A stretch of 64,000 nt of DNA, taken from Saccharothrix sp. NRRL B-16314 (lineage in GTDB: Bacteria > Actinomycetota > Actinomycetes > Mycobacteriales > Pseudonocardiaceae). The notes below the pieces were generated by a model. It searched no databases. It saw nothing but the letters and a program-made list of their open reading frames with translations, and was not told the origin of the DNA. Position numbers and translations under genes: made by a program. The stretch lies in NCBI RefSeq assembly GCF_000716595.1, contig NZ_JNXC01000017.1:1-64000 (forward strand), written 5' to 3'. Shown one piece after another: positions 34,487-42,810 of this stretch (its first letter is position 1; each line of letters opens with the position of its first letter).

Positions 34487-36013
34487 ATGCGCCTGCGTGC
34501 GCCCTCACGGGCCGCCGCGTCCTTGTCCGCGGTCCTGCTCGCCACAACCGCGTGCACCACCGCCGGCGGCGGCGGGCAGGACGGCCTGTCCGTGGTGACG
34601 ACCACCGAGATCCTCGCCGACCTGGTGCGCAACGTCGGGGGAGACCGGGTCCGGGTGGACTCGCTCGTGCCGCCCGGCGGCGACCCGCACTCCTACGAAC
34701 CGACGCCGGCCGACGCGAAGAAGGTCGCCGCGGCGGACGTGACGTTCACCAACCACCTGCTGCTGGAGGAACAGCGGCTCATCAAGGCCATCGACGCCAA
34801 CGCGCGCGAGGGGACGCCGAACGTCTCCCTGGCCGAGGCGTCGGAGACCTACGGCGCGCACGTGATCCCGTTGGTGGAGAACGTCGGGCTGGACGTGCTG
34901 TGGCTCGGGCTGCGGGTGCGCGGCGACGGCAAGCAGCGCGGCGCCACGCGCTCGTCGGAGGTGCGGCTGACCGCGACCGCCGTGGAGGGTCCGGGGAAGG
35001 TCGTCACCTACCTGACCGAGTCGCTGGGCAAACCGGTGGTGTACTTCGACTCCGGCGATGGTCTGTCCGATGTGGACTCCACCACGCTGCCGCCCGCCGC
35101 GCACACCCACCTCAACTGGGCGTTCACCGCACAGGGTACCTACCGGCTGACCCTGCGCGCGTCGCTGCTCAACGGTGGTGGCGGCGAGGTGGCGCTAGGC
35201 GAGGGCACCTTCACCTTCGCGGTGGGCGTCGACCCGAACGGCATCGCGGGCACCGTGCTGGACGAGGGGCACACGGACCTGACGGTCGACCTCGACACCG
35301 GCGAGCTGTACACGTACAACGACCGCGCCGGCGGCACCACCCAGGAGGTCGTGCCCGCCTCGGACGCGGTCATCGAGGTGCCGAACAAGGCGATCACGAC
35401 CGTGCCCGACGACCCGCGGTTCGCGTTCCTCGGCGGCGCCGGCGCGTCGGTGCACCAGCTGCCGCAGGCGGTGTTGGGCAAGCACGTGCACGGCGAGATC
35501 GACCCGCACCTGTGGCAGGACGTGCGCAACGGCCGCGCTTACGCCGAGCTGATCCGCGACACGCTGCGCACCGCGGACCCCGACGGCGCCGCGGACTACG
35601 ACCGCAACGCCCGCGACTACCTCGCCCGGCTCGACGAGCTCGACGCGCAGGTCCGCGGGATCGTGGCCGCCGTGCCGCGGGAGCGCCGCCACCTCGTCAC
35701 CACCCACGACGGGTTCGGCTACTTCGCCAGTGCCTACGAGATGACCGTGGCCGGGTTCGTGGTGCCCAACCCAGCGCAGGAACCCAGCGTCGAAGACGTG
35801 CGCAAGCTGACCGAGACCATCCGCAACCTGGAAGTGCCCGCCGTGTTCATGGAACCCAACCTCGCCCAGCGCGGTTCGGTGCTCACCCAGGTCGCCCACG
35901 ACCAGGGCGTCCAGGTGTGCCTGCTGTACGGGGACTCCTTCGACGAACGCACCCGCAACTACGCCGACATGATGCGCCACAACGCGGAGGAGATCGCCCG
36001 GTGCCTCGCCTGA
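34487..36013 (+). CDS. Anchored-repeat ABC transporter, zinc/manganese-type substrate-binding lipoprotein with inserted surface domain
   Basis: 508 residues. The lipobox is LLATTAC. A ZnuA-like solute-binding protein starts with VVTTTEILADLVRNVGGDRV and PPGGDPHSYEPTPAD (first His ligand). It is then interrupted at ~residue 130 by a complete surface domain (LGLRVRGDGKQRG, YFDSGDGLSDV, AHTHLNWAFTAQGTYR, RFAFLGGAGASVHQLPQ). The binding protein resumes at ~325 with KHVHGEIDPHLWQDV, TTHDGFGYFASAYEM and YGDSFDERTRNYADMM, giving the remaining His and Asp ligands. This matches the TIGR03772 family. GGAGG lies 11 bases before the ATG. It is the first gene of a five-gene coupled operon. Confidence 0.9.
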   Translation: MRLRAPSRAAASLSAVLLATTACTTAGGGGQDGLSVVTTTEILADLVRNVGGDRVRVDSLVPPGGDPHSYEPTPADAKKVAAADVTFTNHLLLEEQRLIKAIDANAREGTPNVSLAEASETYGAHVIPLVENVGLDVLWLGLRVRGDGKQRGATRSSEVRLTATAVEGPGKVVTYLTESLGKPVVYFDSGDGLSDVDSTTLPPAAHTHLNWAFTAQGTYRLTLRASLLNGGGGEVALGEGTFTFAVGVDPNGIAGTVLDEGHTDLTVDLDTGELYTYNDRAGGTTQEVVPASDAVIEVPNKAITTVPDDPRFAFLGGAGASVHQLPQAVLGKHVHGEIDPHLWQDVRNGRAYAELIRDTLRTADPDGAADYDRNARDYLARLDELDAQVRGIVAAVPRERRHLVTTHDGFGYFASAYEMTVAGFVVPNPAQEPSVEDVRKLTETIRNLEVPAVFMEPNLAQRGSVLTQVAHDQGVQVCLLYGDSFDERTRNYADMMRHNAEEIARCLA

Positions 36014-36804
36014 TCCGGGCCGTGCTCGCGGCCGTCGCGGCGCTCCTGCTCGTCCAGCCGGCCGCGCACGCCGAGGCGCCGGTCGTCATCGCCGACGGCC
36101 ACGTCGACCTCGGCCCGCGCCTGGTCGACGGGCGGTGGACCCTCCAGCTCCGCGACGACACGGGGGAGGGGCCGGTGTGGCGCGAGCCCGCCGACGTGGT
36201 GCTCCAGGTGGCGGACGCGGCCAGGACCACCGTTCCCGACGACCCGGCGTACGCGTTCCTCGGCGCGCCGGGCGGTGAGGTCTGGGTGCTGCCACAGGTC
36301 CAGGACCAGCAGGTGGTGTGGCCGGGGTGGAACACCCAGGACCCCAGCATCGCGGAGGTCGTCGGCCGCGAGGTGGACTGGCGCCTGCACGGCGTCGAGG
36401 GACCGGGTCGGTTCGAGCTGTTCCTGACCGGCAACTTCGGCGCCCCGGAGACGATCTTCAGCAGCGCTCGGCCGTACCCGCAGGAGACCGGCGTCGAAGC
36501 GGGCACCCACGTGCACGGCAACTGGGTGTTCACCGCGCCCGGCGCCTACTCGCTGGACGTGGAGATGGCCACCGCCGACGGTCGCGGTGATCGCGCGGTG
36601 CTGAAGGTGCACGTCGGACCGGGTGACCCGGCGACGGCGTTCCCCACGGCCGAACCGACCGCCCCGCCGTCCGGCGCGACCGGAGCACGACCCGCCGACG
36701 GACTGCCCTGGGCGTGGATCGCGCTGGGCGGCGTGCTCGTCGCGGTGGCGGCGGCGGCACTCGTCGTCCGGTCCCGCCGCGCCGCCAGGAGGACCGATGT
36801 CTGA
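36001..36804 (+). CDS. Membrane-anchored choice-of-anchor M (TIGR03769-type) protein
   Basis: 267 residues: a signal peptide (RLIRAVLAAVAALLLVQPAA), one repeat domain (GHVDLGPRLVDGRWTLQLRD, AYAFLGAPGGEVWVLPQ, WPGWNTQ, THVHGNWVFTAPGAYS), a Pro/Thr linker, then a transmembrane helix (WAWIALGGVLVAVAAAALVV) and a basic tail. There is no LPxTG-type motif, so it is held by the membrane. The GTG start overlaps the end of the binding-protein gene by 13 bases. It may present metal to the transporter (inference). Confidence 0.83.
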   Translation: MPRLIRAVLAAVAALLLVQPAAHAEAPVVIADGHVDLGPRLVDGRWTLQLRDDTGEGPVWREPADVVLQVADAARTTVPDDPAYAFLGAPGGEVWVLPQVQDQQVVWPGWNTQDPSIAEVVGREVDWRLHGVEGPGRFELFLTGNFGAPETIFSSARPYPQETGVEAGTHVHGNWVFTAPGAYSLDVEMATADGRGDRAVLKVHVGPGDPATAFPTAEPTAPPSGATGARPADGLPWAWIALGGVLVAVAAAALVVRSRRAARRTDV

Positions 36805-37549
36805 CCCGGTGCTGGACATCGCCGGCGCCACCGTGCTCCTCGGCGGCCGGGAAGTGCTGTCCGATGTGGACTTCCGGTTGCGGCAGGGCGAGCTGGTCGG
36901 CCTGATCGGGCCCAACGGCGCGGGCAAGACGACCCTGCTGCGCACCGCGCTCGGCCTGGTCCCGGTCCACCGGGGCTCGGTCGTCGTCGGTGGCCGTGCG
37001 CCGCGCCAGGCGCAGGGCGCGTTGGGCTACGTGCCGCAGCGCCACGAGTTCGCGTGGGACTTCCCGATCACGGTCGAGGGCGCGGTCGCCACCGGCCGCA
37101 CCCACCTGACCGGACTGCTGCGCCGCCGCACGGCCCGTGACCGCGACGCCGTGACCGGGGCGCTGGACCGCGTCGGCATGGCGGACCTGAGGACCAGGCC
37201 GGTCGGCGAGCTGTCCGGCGGCCAGCGGCAACGGGTGCTGGTAGCCCGCGCGCTGGCCCTCCGGCCGCGGGTGCTGTTGCTGGACGAGCCGTTCACCGGC
37301 ATCGACGCGCCGACCCAGGAGTTGCTGAGCACGTTGCTGACCGACCTGCGCGACGAAGGGGTCGCCGTGCTGATGACCACCCACGACCTCGCCGCCGCGA
37401 CCTCGCTGTGCAGCCGGCTGTGCCTGCTCAACCGCGTGGTCGTGGCCGACGGAGAACCCGCCGCGCTGGCCGACACCGACATCTGGCTGCGCACCTTCGG
37501 CCTCGACCGGGCCGGGCAGCTGCTCAAGGCGTTGGGGGTGACGGGGTGA
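36797..37549 (+). CDS. Anchored-repeat ABC transporter, ATP-binding protein (zinc/manganese type)
   Basis: 250 residues with Walker A (GPNGAGKTTLLR), Q-loop (YVPQRHEFAWDFPIT), signature (LSGGQRQRVLVARAL), Walker B (RVLLLDEPFTGID) and the switch His (MTTHDL). This is the ZnuC/TroB-like family (TIGR03771). AGGAGG lies 4 bases before the ATG. The stop overlaps the permease GTG. Confidence 0.92.
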   Translation: MSDPVLDIAGATVLLGGREVLSDVDFRLRQGELVGLIGPNGAGKTTLLRTALGLVPVHRGSVVVGGRAPRQAQGALGYVPQRHEFAWDFPITVEGAVATGRTHLTGLLRRRTARDRDAVTGALDRVGMADLRTRPVGELSGGQRQRVLVARALALRPRVLLLDEPFTGIDAPTQELLSTLLTDLRDEGVAVLMTTHDLAAATSLCSRLCLLNRVVVADGEPAALADTDIWLRTFGLDRAGQLLKALGVTG

Positions 37550-38445
37550 GCGCGTTCCTGGAGGCGCTGATCGCGCCGTGGGAGTACGACTTCTGGCGAC
37601 GCGCGCTGCTGGTGGCGTTGATGTCGGGCGTGGTGTGCGGCGTGATCGGCAGCCACGTCGTGCTGCGCGGCATGGCTTTCATCGGTGACGCGGTCGCGCA
37701 CTCGGTCTTCCCGGGCATCGCGGTCGCCTTCGTGCTCGGTCTGGACCTGGTGCTGGGCGGCGCGGTCGCCGGTGTGGTCACCGCGCTGCTGATCGCGGTG
37801 TTCACCCAGAACCGCAGGCTCAAGGAGGACTCGGTCATCGGGATCTTCTTCGCCGCGTCGTTCGGGCTGGGCATCGTCATCCTCAGCACCGCACCGGGTT
37901 ACGGGGGTTCGCTGGAGTCGTTCCTGTTCGGCTCGATCCTGGGCATCAGCGATTCCGACGTGCTCTCGGTCGCGGTGATCGGCGCGGCGGTGCTGCTGTG
38001 CACGGGCGTGTTCAACAGCCGGTTCGTGGCCACGACCCTGGACCGCGAGCAGGCCCGCGCGGTCGGGTTGCCGGTGTTCGGGCTGGACGTGGCGCTGCAC
38101 GTGATGGTGACGCTGGCCATCGTCATCTCGTTGCAGGCGGTGGGCAACGTCCTGGTGCTCGCCCTGCTGGTCACGCCCGCCGCGGCGGCCCGCCTGCTCA
38201 CCGACCGCCTGGGCGTGATGATGCTGCTGGCCCCGCTGATCGGCGCGGGCGGCAGCGTGCTCGGGCTCTACCTGTCCTACGCGTTCGACCTGGCCGCGGG
38301 CGGCCTGATCGTGCTCACCCTCACCGCCGTGTTCCTGCTGTGCTGGTTCTTCGCGCCGCGCCACGGCCTGCTCACCCGCCCTCGCCGAACCGCACCCGCC
38401 ACCGCGGCCCCCGCCCCTGCCGCCGTCGCCGAGGAGATGTCGTGA
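37546..38445 (+). CDS. Anchored-repeat ABC transporter, permease (ZnuB/TroC type)
   Basis: 299 residues with about eight membrane helices of the ABC-3 family: SHVVLRGMAFIGDAVAHSVF, DSVIGIFFAASFGLGIVIL and NVLVLALLVTPAAAARLLTD. It matches TIGR03770-type permeases. The C-terminus has a Pro/Ala-rich tail. GTGA overlaps on both sides tie it to the ATPase and to the following surface protein. Confidence 0.92.
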   Translation: MSAFLEALIAPWEYDFWRRALLVALMSGVVCGVIGSHVVLRGMAFIGDAVAHSVFPGIAVAFVLGLDLVLGGAVAGVVTALLIAVFTQNRRLKEDSVIGIFFAASFGLGIVILSTAPGYGGSLESFLFGSILGISDSDVLSVAVIGAAVLLCTGVFNSRFVATTLDREQARAVGLPVFGLDVALHVMVTLAIVISLQAVGNVLVLALLVTPAAAARLLTDRLGVMMLLAPLIGAGGSVLGLYLSYAFDLAAGGLIVLTLTAVFLLCWFFAPRHGLLTRPRRTAPATAAPAPAAVAEEMS

Positions 38446-39758
38446 CCCACGCCCGGATCGGCGCGCTGCTCGGCGTGACCGCCGCGTTGCTGATGACGGC
38501 GCCCGCCGCCGCCGAACCCGCGACGCCCGGAGCGGTGGACGCCGTGCTGGACGTCGAGAACGGCTCGCTGGCCCTGGACGCGCCGCCCGACCCGCTCGCG
38601 GTTCCGGCCGACGGCGAGGAGGTGGAGCTGCGCTGGGACACGACTGCCATCGAGCCAGGCACCGTGTTCGGCGACGCCGTGCGGTTGCGCGCCTCCGTCG
38701 TGGACGGCCCGGTGGTGGCGGACGAGCCGGTGCTGGTCCCGGTCGGCGCCACGGGCACGGTGGCGGTCGACGCGCCGCCGCCCGGCGGTCACCTGCTGCG
38801 CGTCGAGGCCACCGCGCACACGCTCGACGGCAGCCCGTTGACCGCCACCCGCGACTACCCGGTGTCGGTCGCCGCCCCGCCCGAGCTCTCGGTCCCGCCT
38901 GCGTTCGCGGACGAGCCGAAGGCACTCCCGCCGGACCCGACCGTCGTCGCCGCGCCGTCGGAGCCGAGGGTCGAGGCCGCCGTGCAGCAGCCGCCCACGG
39001 CCACCGGTCGCGTCACGTTGGACCGCGGCCACGTCGACGCCGTCGCGCCACGCCTGCTGCCGGACGGCCTGCACGTCCAGGTCAAGGACGGCACGGTCAC
39101 CGGCACGACGACCTGGCGCGAACCCGCGGACGTCGAGTTCCGCATCACGGCCGCCGCGCGCACCGAACTACCGGCGCAACCGGCGCTGTCCTTCCTCGGC
39201 GGCGCGGGCGAGCAGGTGTTCCTGCTGCCGCAGACCCAGCGGGCCGATCTGCTGTGGACCGGCTGGAACACCGAGGAACTGCGGCCGGCGGACGTGTCCG
39301 GGCCGGTGACGTGGACGCTGACCTCGGTCGACGGGCCGGGCGCGTTCGGTCTGTTCACCACCGGCTCGTTCGGCGCACCGGAGATCATCTTCAACAGCAC
39401 CGACGGCGTGCCGGACAGCCTCTCCGTCGCGCTCGGCACGCACGCGCACGCCAACTGGGCGTTCGCCGAACCCGGCCGCTACCGCCTGACGTTCTCCGTC
39501 ACCGCGCCGGGTGCCGGTGGCCCGCTGACCGACACGGAGACCTTCACGTTCGTCGTGGGCGACGGCACCGGCAGTCCGGTCCAGCAGCCGGTCCAGCAGC
39601 CGGGTGACACCGGCCGGCAGACGGGCACGCCGAACCGCCTCGCGTCCACCGGCCCCGCCGCCCTGCCCGCCACCGCCGGTCTCGCGCTCGTCCTGGTCGT
39701 GACGGGCACCGCCGTCCTCGCGCTCACCCGCCGCCGCCCCGCCAAGGAGAACCCGTGA
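38442..39758 (+). CDS. ABC transporter-associated surface protein (TIGR03773-type) with LASTG anchor
   Basis: 438 residues: a signal peptide ending AAAE, an N-terminal Ig-like region (~30-180) particular to this family, then one repeat domain ([54 protein letters not shown]). A linker with VQQP repeats leads to the sorting signal LASTG, a hydrophobic helix and the basic tail TRRRPAKENP. It would be attached to the wall by a class E sortase, next to the transporter it is co-transcribed with. Confidence 0.85.
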   Translation: MTHARIGALLGVTAALLMTAPAAAEPATPGAVDAVLDVENGSLALDAPPDPLAVPADGEEVELRWDTTAIEPGTVFGDAVRLRASVVDGPVVADEPVLVPVGATGTVAVDAPPPGGHLLRVEATAHTLDGSPLTATRDYPVSVAAPPELSVPPAFADEPKALPPDPTVVAAPSEPRVEAAVQQPPTATGRVTLDRGHVDAVAPRLLPDGLHVQVKDGTVTGTTTWREPADVEFRITAAARTELPAQPALSFLGGAGEQVFLLPQTQRADLLWTGWNTEELRPADVSGPVTWTLTSVDGPGAFGLFTTGSFGAPEIIFNSTDGVPDSLSVALGTHAHANWAFAEPGRYRLTFSVTAPGAGGPLTDTETFTFVVGDGTGSPVQQPVQQPGDTGRQTGTPNRLASTGPAALPATAGLALVLVVTGTAVLALTRRRPAKENP

Positions 39759-41389
39759 CCACCCCGACCCGTGCACGGGCCGCGCTCGCCGCCGTCGCGG
39801 TCGCCGCGCTCGTCGCGCTGTCCCTCACCCCCGCCCTCGCCGAGGACGCCACGCCCGTCGTCGACGTGGGGCACGTCGACCTGCTCGCCCCGGTCGTCGT
39901 CGACGGCGCGCTGGACATCCGCTACAAGGACGGCAACACCTCGCCGGCGACGGTCCTCGACCCCGAGCGGGTCGTCACGCACGTCAAGCCGCAGTCGCGC
40001 ATCCAGGTGCCGGACCTGCCCGAGTACGCGTTCCTCGGTCCGGTCGGCAGCGACCTGTGGCTCATCCCCGAGGTGCAGGACCCCGACGTCGTCTGGGCCG
40101 GGTGGAACACCGAAGCCCTCACCTCCGACCAGGTGGACCCGGAGTCGTTGCGCTGGAGCCTCGACGCCGTCGGCGGCGACGTGCCGGGCAGCGCCGCGCC
40201 GGGACAGCTGACGGTGTTCGCGACCGGCCCGGTCGGCGAACCGCTGCCGCGCGTGTTCGACACCGCCCAACCGCTGCCCCAGCGGCAACAGCTGGCCTTC
40301 GGCACCCATGCCCACGCCAACTGGACGTTCTCCGCGGAGGGCGTCTACCGGCTCACCTTCACCGTCGAGGCCACCACCCCCGACGGCGCACAGCTGCGCG
40401 ACACCACGACGTACGCCATCGCGGTGGGCGCGGTCGACCCCACGACCGTCAGGCCGGGTTCGGGGGCCGAACCCACGACGACCACCACCACCACCACGAC
40501 CACCACGACAACGACGAGTGCGACCACCACGACCACTGGCACGACGACGACAACGACCACTACCGCGCCGCCCGAGACGTGCGTGGTCCTCGACAACGGC
40601 CACGTCGACCTCATCGCACCGCACCTGCTCGACGGCGCACTGCGCACCAGGGTCAAGGACGGCACGGCGGGCCCGGACAAGGCCGTGTGGCGCGATCCGG
40701 CGGACGTGGTGCTGCACCTGGTCCCGGCGGCCCGCAACACCGTGCCCGCCGACCCGGCCTACTCCTTCCTGGGCACACCGGGCTCACCGGTGTGGCTCAT
40801 CCCGCAGACCCAGATCCCCGGCATCGTGTGGGCGGGGTGGAACACGGAGTCGCTCAGCCCGGACGAGGTCGCCGGCGACGTCGCGCTCCGCTTCACAGCG
40901 GCGGACGGTCCCGGCCGGTTCGGCGTCTTCCTCACCGGCCTCGCGCCGACCGTGCTGGTCGACTCCGGTGACGGGCTGCCCGACACCATCGCGGTTCCCC
41001 TCGGCACCCACGCCCACGCCAACTGGGCGTTCGGCGGTGAGGGGACCTACCGGATCGGCATCGAGGCCACCGCGACCCTCACCGACGGTCGCACGACCAC
41101 CGACAGCGACGTGTTCACCATCGCGGTCGGCGACCTCGACCCCACCGCCGGCGGGGCCTGCGCACCCCCGACCACGACCACCGCGCCGTCCGGCACCCCG
41201 ACTACCAGCCCGATCACGACCGGTCCGGTCACGACCACCTCACCGGCGGCGTCCGCGCCCAAGCCTCGGGGCTTGGCCTCCACGGGCGTCGGTGGCGTCG
41301 GCACGGCCGTGCTGCTGGCCGTGCTGCTGACCGTCGCGGGTGGAGCGGCCCTGGTCCTCACCCGCCGCAGGCGGACCCACCGCCCCTGA
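39755..41389 (+). CDS. Wall-anchored protein with two choice-of-anchor M domains and a Thr-rich linker
   Basis: 544 residues: a signal peptide (RAALAAVAVAALVALSLTPA), repeat domain 1 (~30-225, HAHANWTFSAEGVYR), a linker of almost pure Thr (~238-268), repeat domain 2 (~275-460, [15 protein letters not shown]), a second Thr/Pro stalk, the sorting signal LASTG, a membrane helix and the tail TRRRRTHRP. The linker resembles O-mannosylated mucin-like stalks. The GTG overlaps the upstream stop. It ends the Zur-controlled operon; a hairpin follows. Extracellular metal capture is the suggested role (inference). Confidence 0.85.
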   Translation: MTTPTRARAALAAVAVAALVALSLTPALAEDATPVVDVGHVDLLAPVVVDGALDIRYKDGNTSPATVLDPERVVTHVKPQSRIQVPDLPEYAFLGPVGSDLWLIPEVQDPDVVWAGWNTEALTSDQVDPESLRWSLDAVGGDVPGSAAPGQLTVFATGPVGEPLPRVFDTAQPLPQRQQLAFGTHAHANWTFSAEGVYRLTFTVEATTPDGAQLRDTTTYAIAVGAVDPTTVRPGSGAEPTTTTTTTTTTTTTTSATTTTTGTTTTTTTTAPPETCVVLDNGHVDLIAPHLLDGALRTRVKDGTAGPDKAVWRDPADVVLHLVPAARNTVPADPAYSFLGTPGSPVWLIPQTQIPGIVWAGWNTESLSPDEVAGDVALRFTAADGPGRFGVFLTGLAPTVLVDSGDGLPDTIAVPLGTHAHANWAFGGEGTYRIGIEATATLTDGRTTTDSDVFTIAVGDLDPTAGGACAPPTTTTAPSGTPTTSPITTGPVTTTSPAASAPKPRGLASTGVGGVGTAVLLAVLLTVAGGAALVLTRRRRTHRP

Positions 41390-41398
41390 CCGCACGCC

Positions 41399-41422
41399 GT
41401 GGCCGGCTGCGTGGCCGGCCAC
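41399..41422 (+). terminator. Hairpin after the zinc-transport operon
   Basis: GTGGCCGG, loop CTGCGTGG, CCGGCCAC. It lies 10 bases after the last stop of the operon and before the acetyltransferase gene. Confidence 0.6.
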
Positions 41423-41511
41423 AAAGCGGTTGACGTGGCACCGGGTCGGCGCTGGACTTCGGCAGGACACCACGAGTCGTGGTCCAGGCATCCCAAGAGG
41501 AAGCGGCAGCG

Positions 41512-42726
41512 ATGGAGATCCGTTCCACGACCGACCAGGACCTCGACGTCTTCGTCGACACGCTTCACGCCGCGTTCGCGCGCTTCCCGGACGACCAGAC
41601 CCGCGGTGCCTGGTGGTCGGCGCTCGAAATGGACCGCGGCCTGCTCGCCGTGACGGCGGACGGTCGGCCCGTCGGCACCGCCGCCGCGTACTCGTTGGAG
41701 CTCACGCTGCCCGGTGGGAACGCCGTCCCGGTCGCCGGGGTGAGCGTCGTCGGGGTCGTGCCGACGCACCGGCGCCAGGGCGTGCTCAGCGCGATGATGC
41801 GGCACCAGCTCGCCGAGTTGCGGTCCAGAGGGGAATTCCTCTCCGTGCTGCTGGCCACCGAGGCTTTGATCTACCACCGGTTCGGCTACGGGCCTGCGAC
41901 CTACACGCAGCAGTTGACGGTGCAGCGCCACCAGGCCACCCTCGCCCTCCCCAGGGCGCGCGGAACGGCCGACGCGCCGGCGACCGGCTCGGTCGAGCTG
42001 ATGCGGCGTGCCGAGTGCGGCGACATCCTGGAAGACGTCTACGACCGGTACCGCCGCGGACAGCCCGGCGCGTTGTCCCGTCCGCACCGCTGGTGGGCCA
42101 CGGGCGCGGGGAAGCCCCCGATCGCGCCGGCACCGCGCTACGTCGCCGTGCACCGCGGCACTGACGGCGTGCCGAACGGGTACGCCAGCTACTCGCTCGT
42201 CGAACCCGGCACGTTGATCGTCGACGAGACCATCGCCACCGACGACGACGCCGCCACGGCCCTGGCCTGGTTCGTGCTCGGGCACGACCTGGTCAGCCGG
42301 GTCGTGTTCAAGCACTGCCCGCGCGACCACCCGCTGCGCTGGCAGCTGGCGGACTTCCGCGCGGCAGAGGTGGGCGACGACACGGACTGGCTCTGGGTGC
42401 GGCTGCTGGACGTGCCGCGTGCGCTGACCGCGCGCGGTTGGTCCGCGGACGGCGAGCTCGTCCTCGACGTCGACGACCCGTTCCTCGGCGAGCGCGACCG
42501 GTACCTGCTGACCGTCCGGGACGGCAAGGCCGAGTGCGTCCGGACGGACCGGGAGCCCGACCTGTCCCTGGACGCGAGCGACCTGGGATCGGTGTACCTC
42601 GGCGGCACCGCCCCGAGCACGCTCGTGCGCGCCGGGCACATCACGGCCCACCACCCGGGCGCGGCCACCCTCGCCGACGCCCTCTTCCGCGCCGAACGCA
42701 CGCCGCACTGCCTGCACTGGTTCTGA
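41512..42726 (+). CDS. Eis-like GNAT N-acetyltransferase
   Basis: 404 residues, the length of the Eis family: an N-terminal GNAT domain with the acetyl-CoA motif VVPTHRRQGVLSAMM, a Tyr-rich second GNAT-like domain (FGYGPATYTQQLTVQRH) and a C-terminal SCP2-like domain (DVDDPFLGERDRYLLTV). The protein ends in Phe, whose carboxylate serves as general base in Eis enzymes. Eis proteins acetylate aminoglycosides and other amines at several positions; the true substrate here is unknown. It is monocistronic and ends at a bidirectional hairpin. Confidence 0.88.
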   Translation: MEIRSTTDQDLDVFVDTLHAAFARFPDDQTRGAWWSALEMDRGLLAVTADGRPVGTAAAYSLELTLPGGNAVPVAGVSVVGVVPTHRRQGVLSAMMRHQLAELRSRGEFLSVLLATEALIYHRFGYGPATYTQQLTVQRHQATLALPRARGTADAPATGSVELMRRAECGDILEDVYDRYRRGQPGALSRPHRWWATGAGKPPIAPAPRYVAVHRGTDGVPNGYASYSLVEPGTLIVDETIATDDDAATALAWFVLGHDLVSRVVFKHCPRDHPLRWQLADFRAAEVGDDTDWLWVRLLDVPRALTARGWSADGELVLDVDDPFLGERDRYLLTVRDGKAECVRTDREPDLSLDASDLGSVYLGGTAPSTLVRAGHITAHHPGAATLADALFRAERTPHCLHWF

Positions 42727-42794
42727 GCACGTCCTGCGCACGCTCGCCCGGGCCGATGCGGGCCACTCCCGGATCGGCCCGGCACGGCGTGCTC
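42725..42794. terminator. Bidirectional terminator between convergent genes
   Basis: A nested structure: outer arms GAGCACG (42725-42731) and CGTGCTC (42788-42794), inner perfect 10-bp stem CCGGGCCGAT / ATCGGCCCGG (42748-42782). It fills the gap between the acetyltransferase and the dehydrogenase genes. Confidence 0.7.
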
Positions 42795-42810
42795 CACGAC
42801 GCTGTCCCGC

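Noticed and set aside
40480..40570. The ACC/ACG-rich run as a separate repeat element
   Set aside because: It lies in frame and encodes the Thr-rich linker between two surface domains, so it is explained by the protein.
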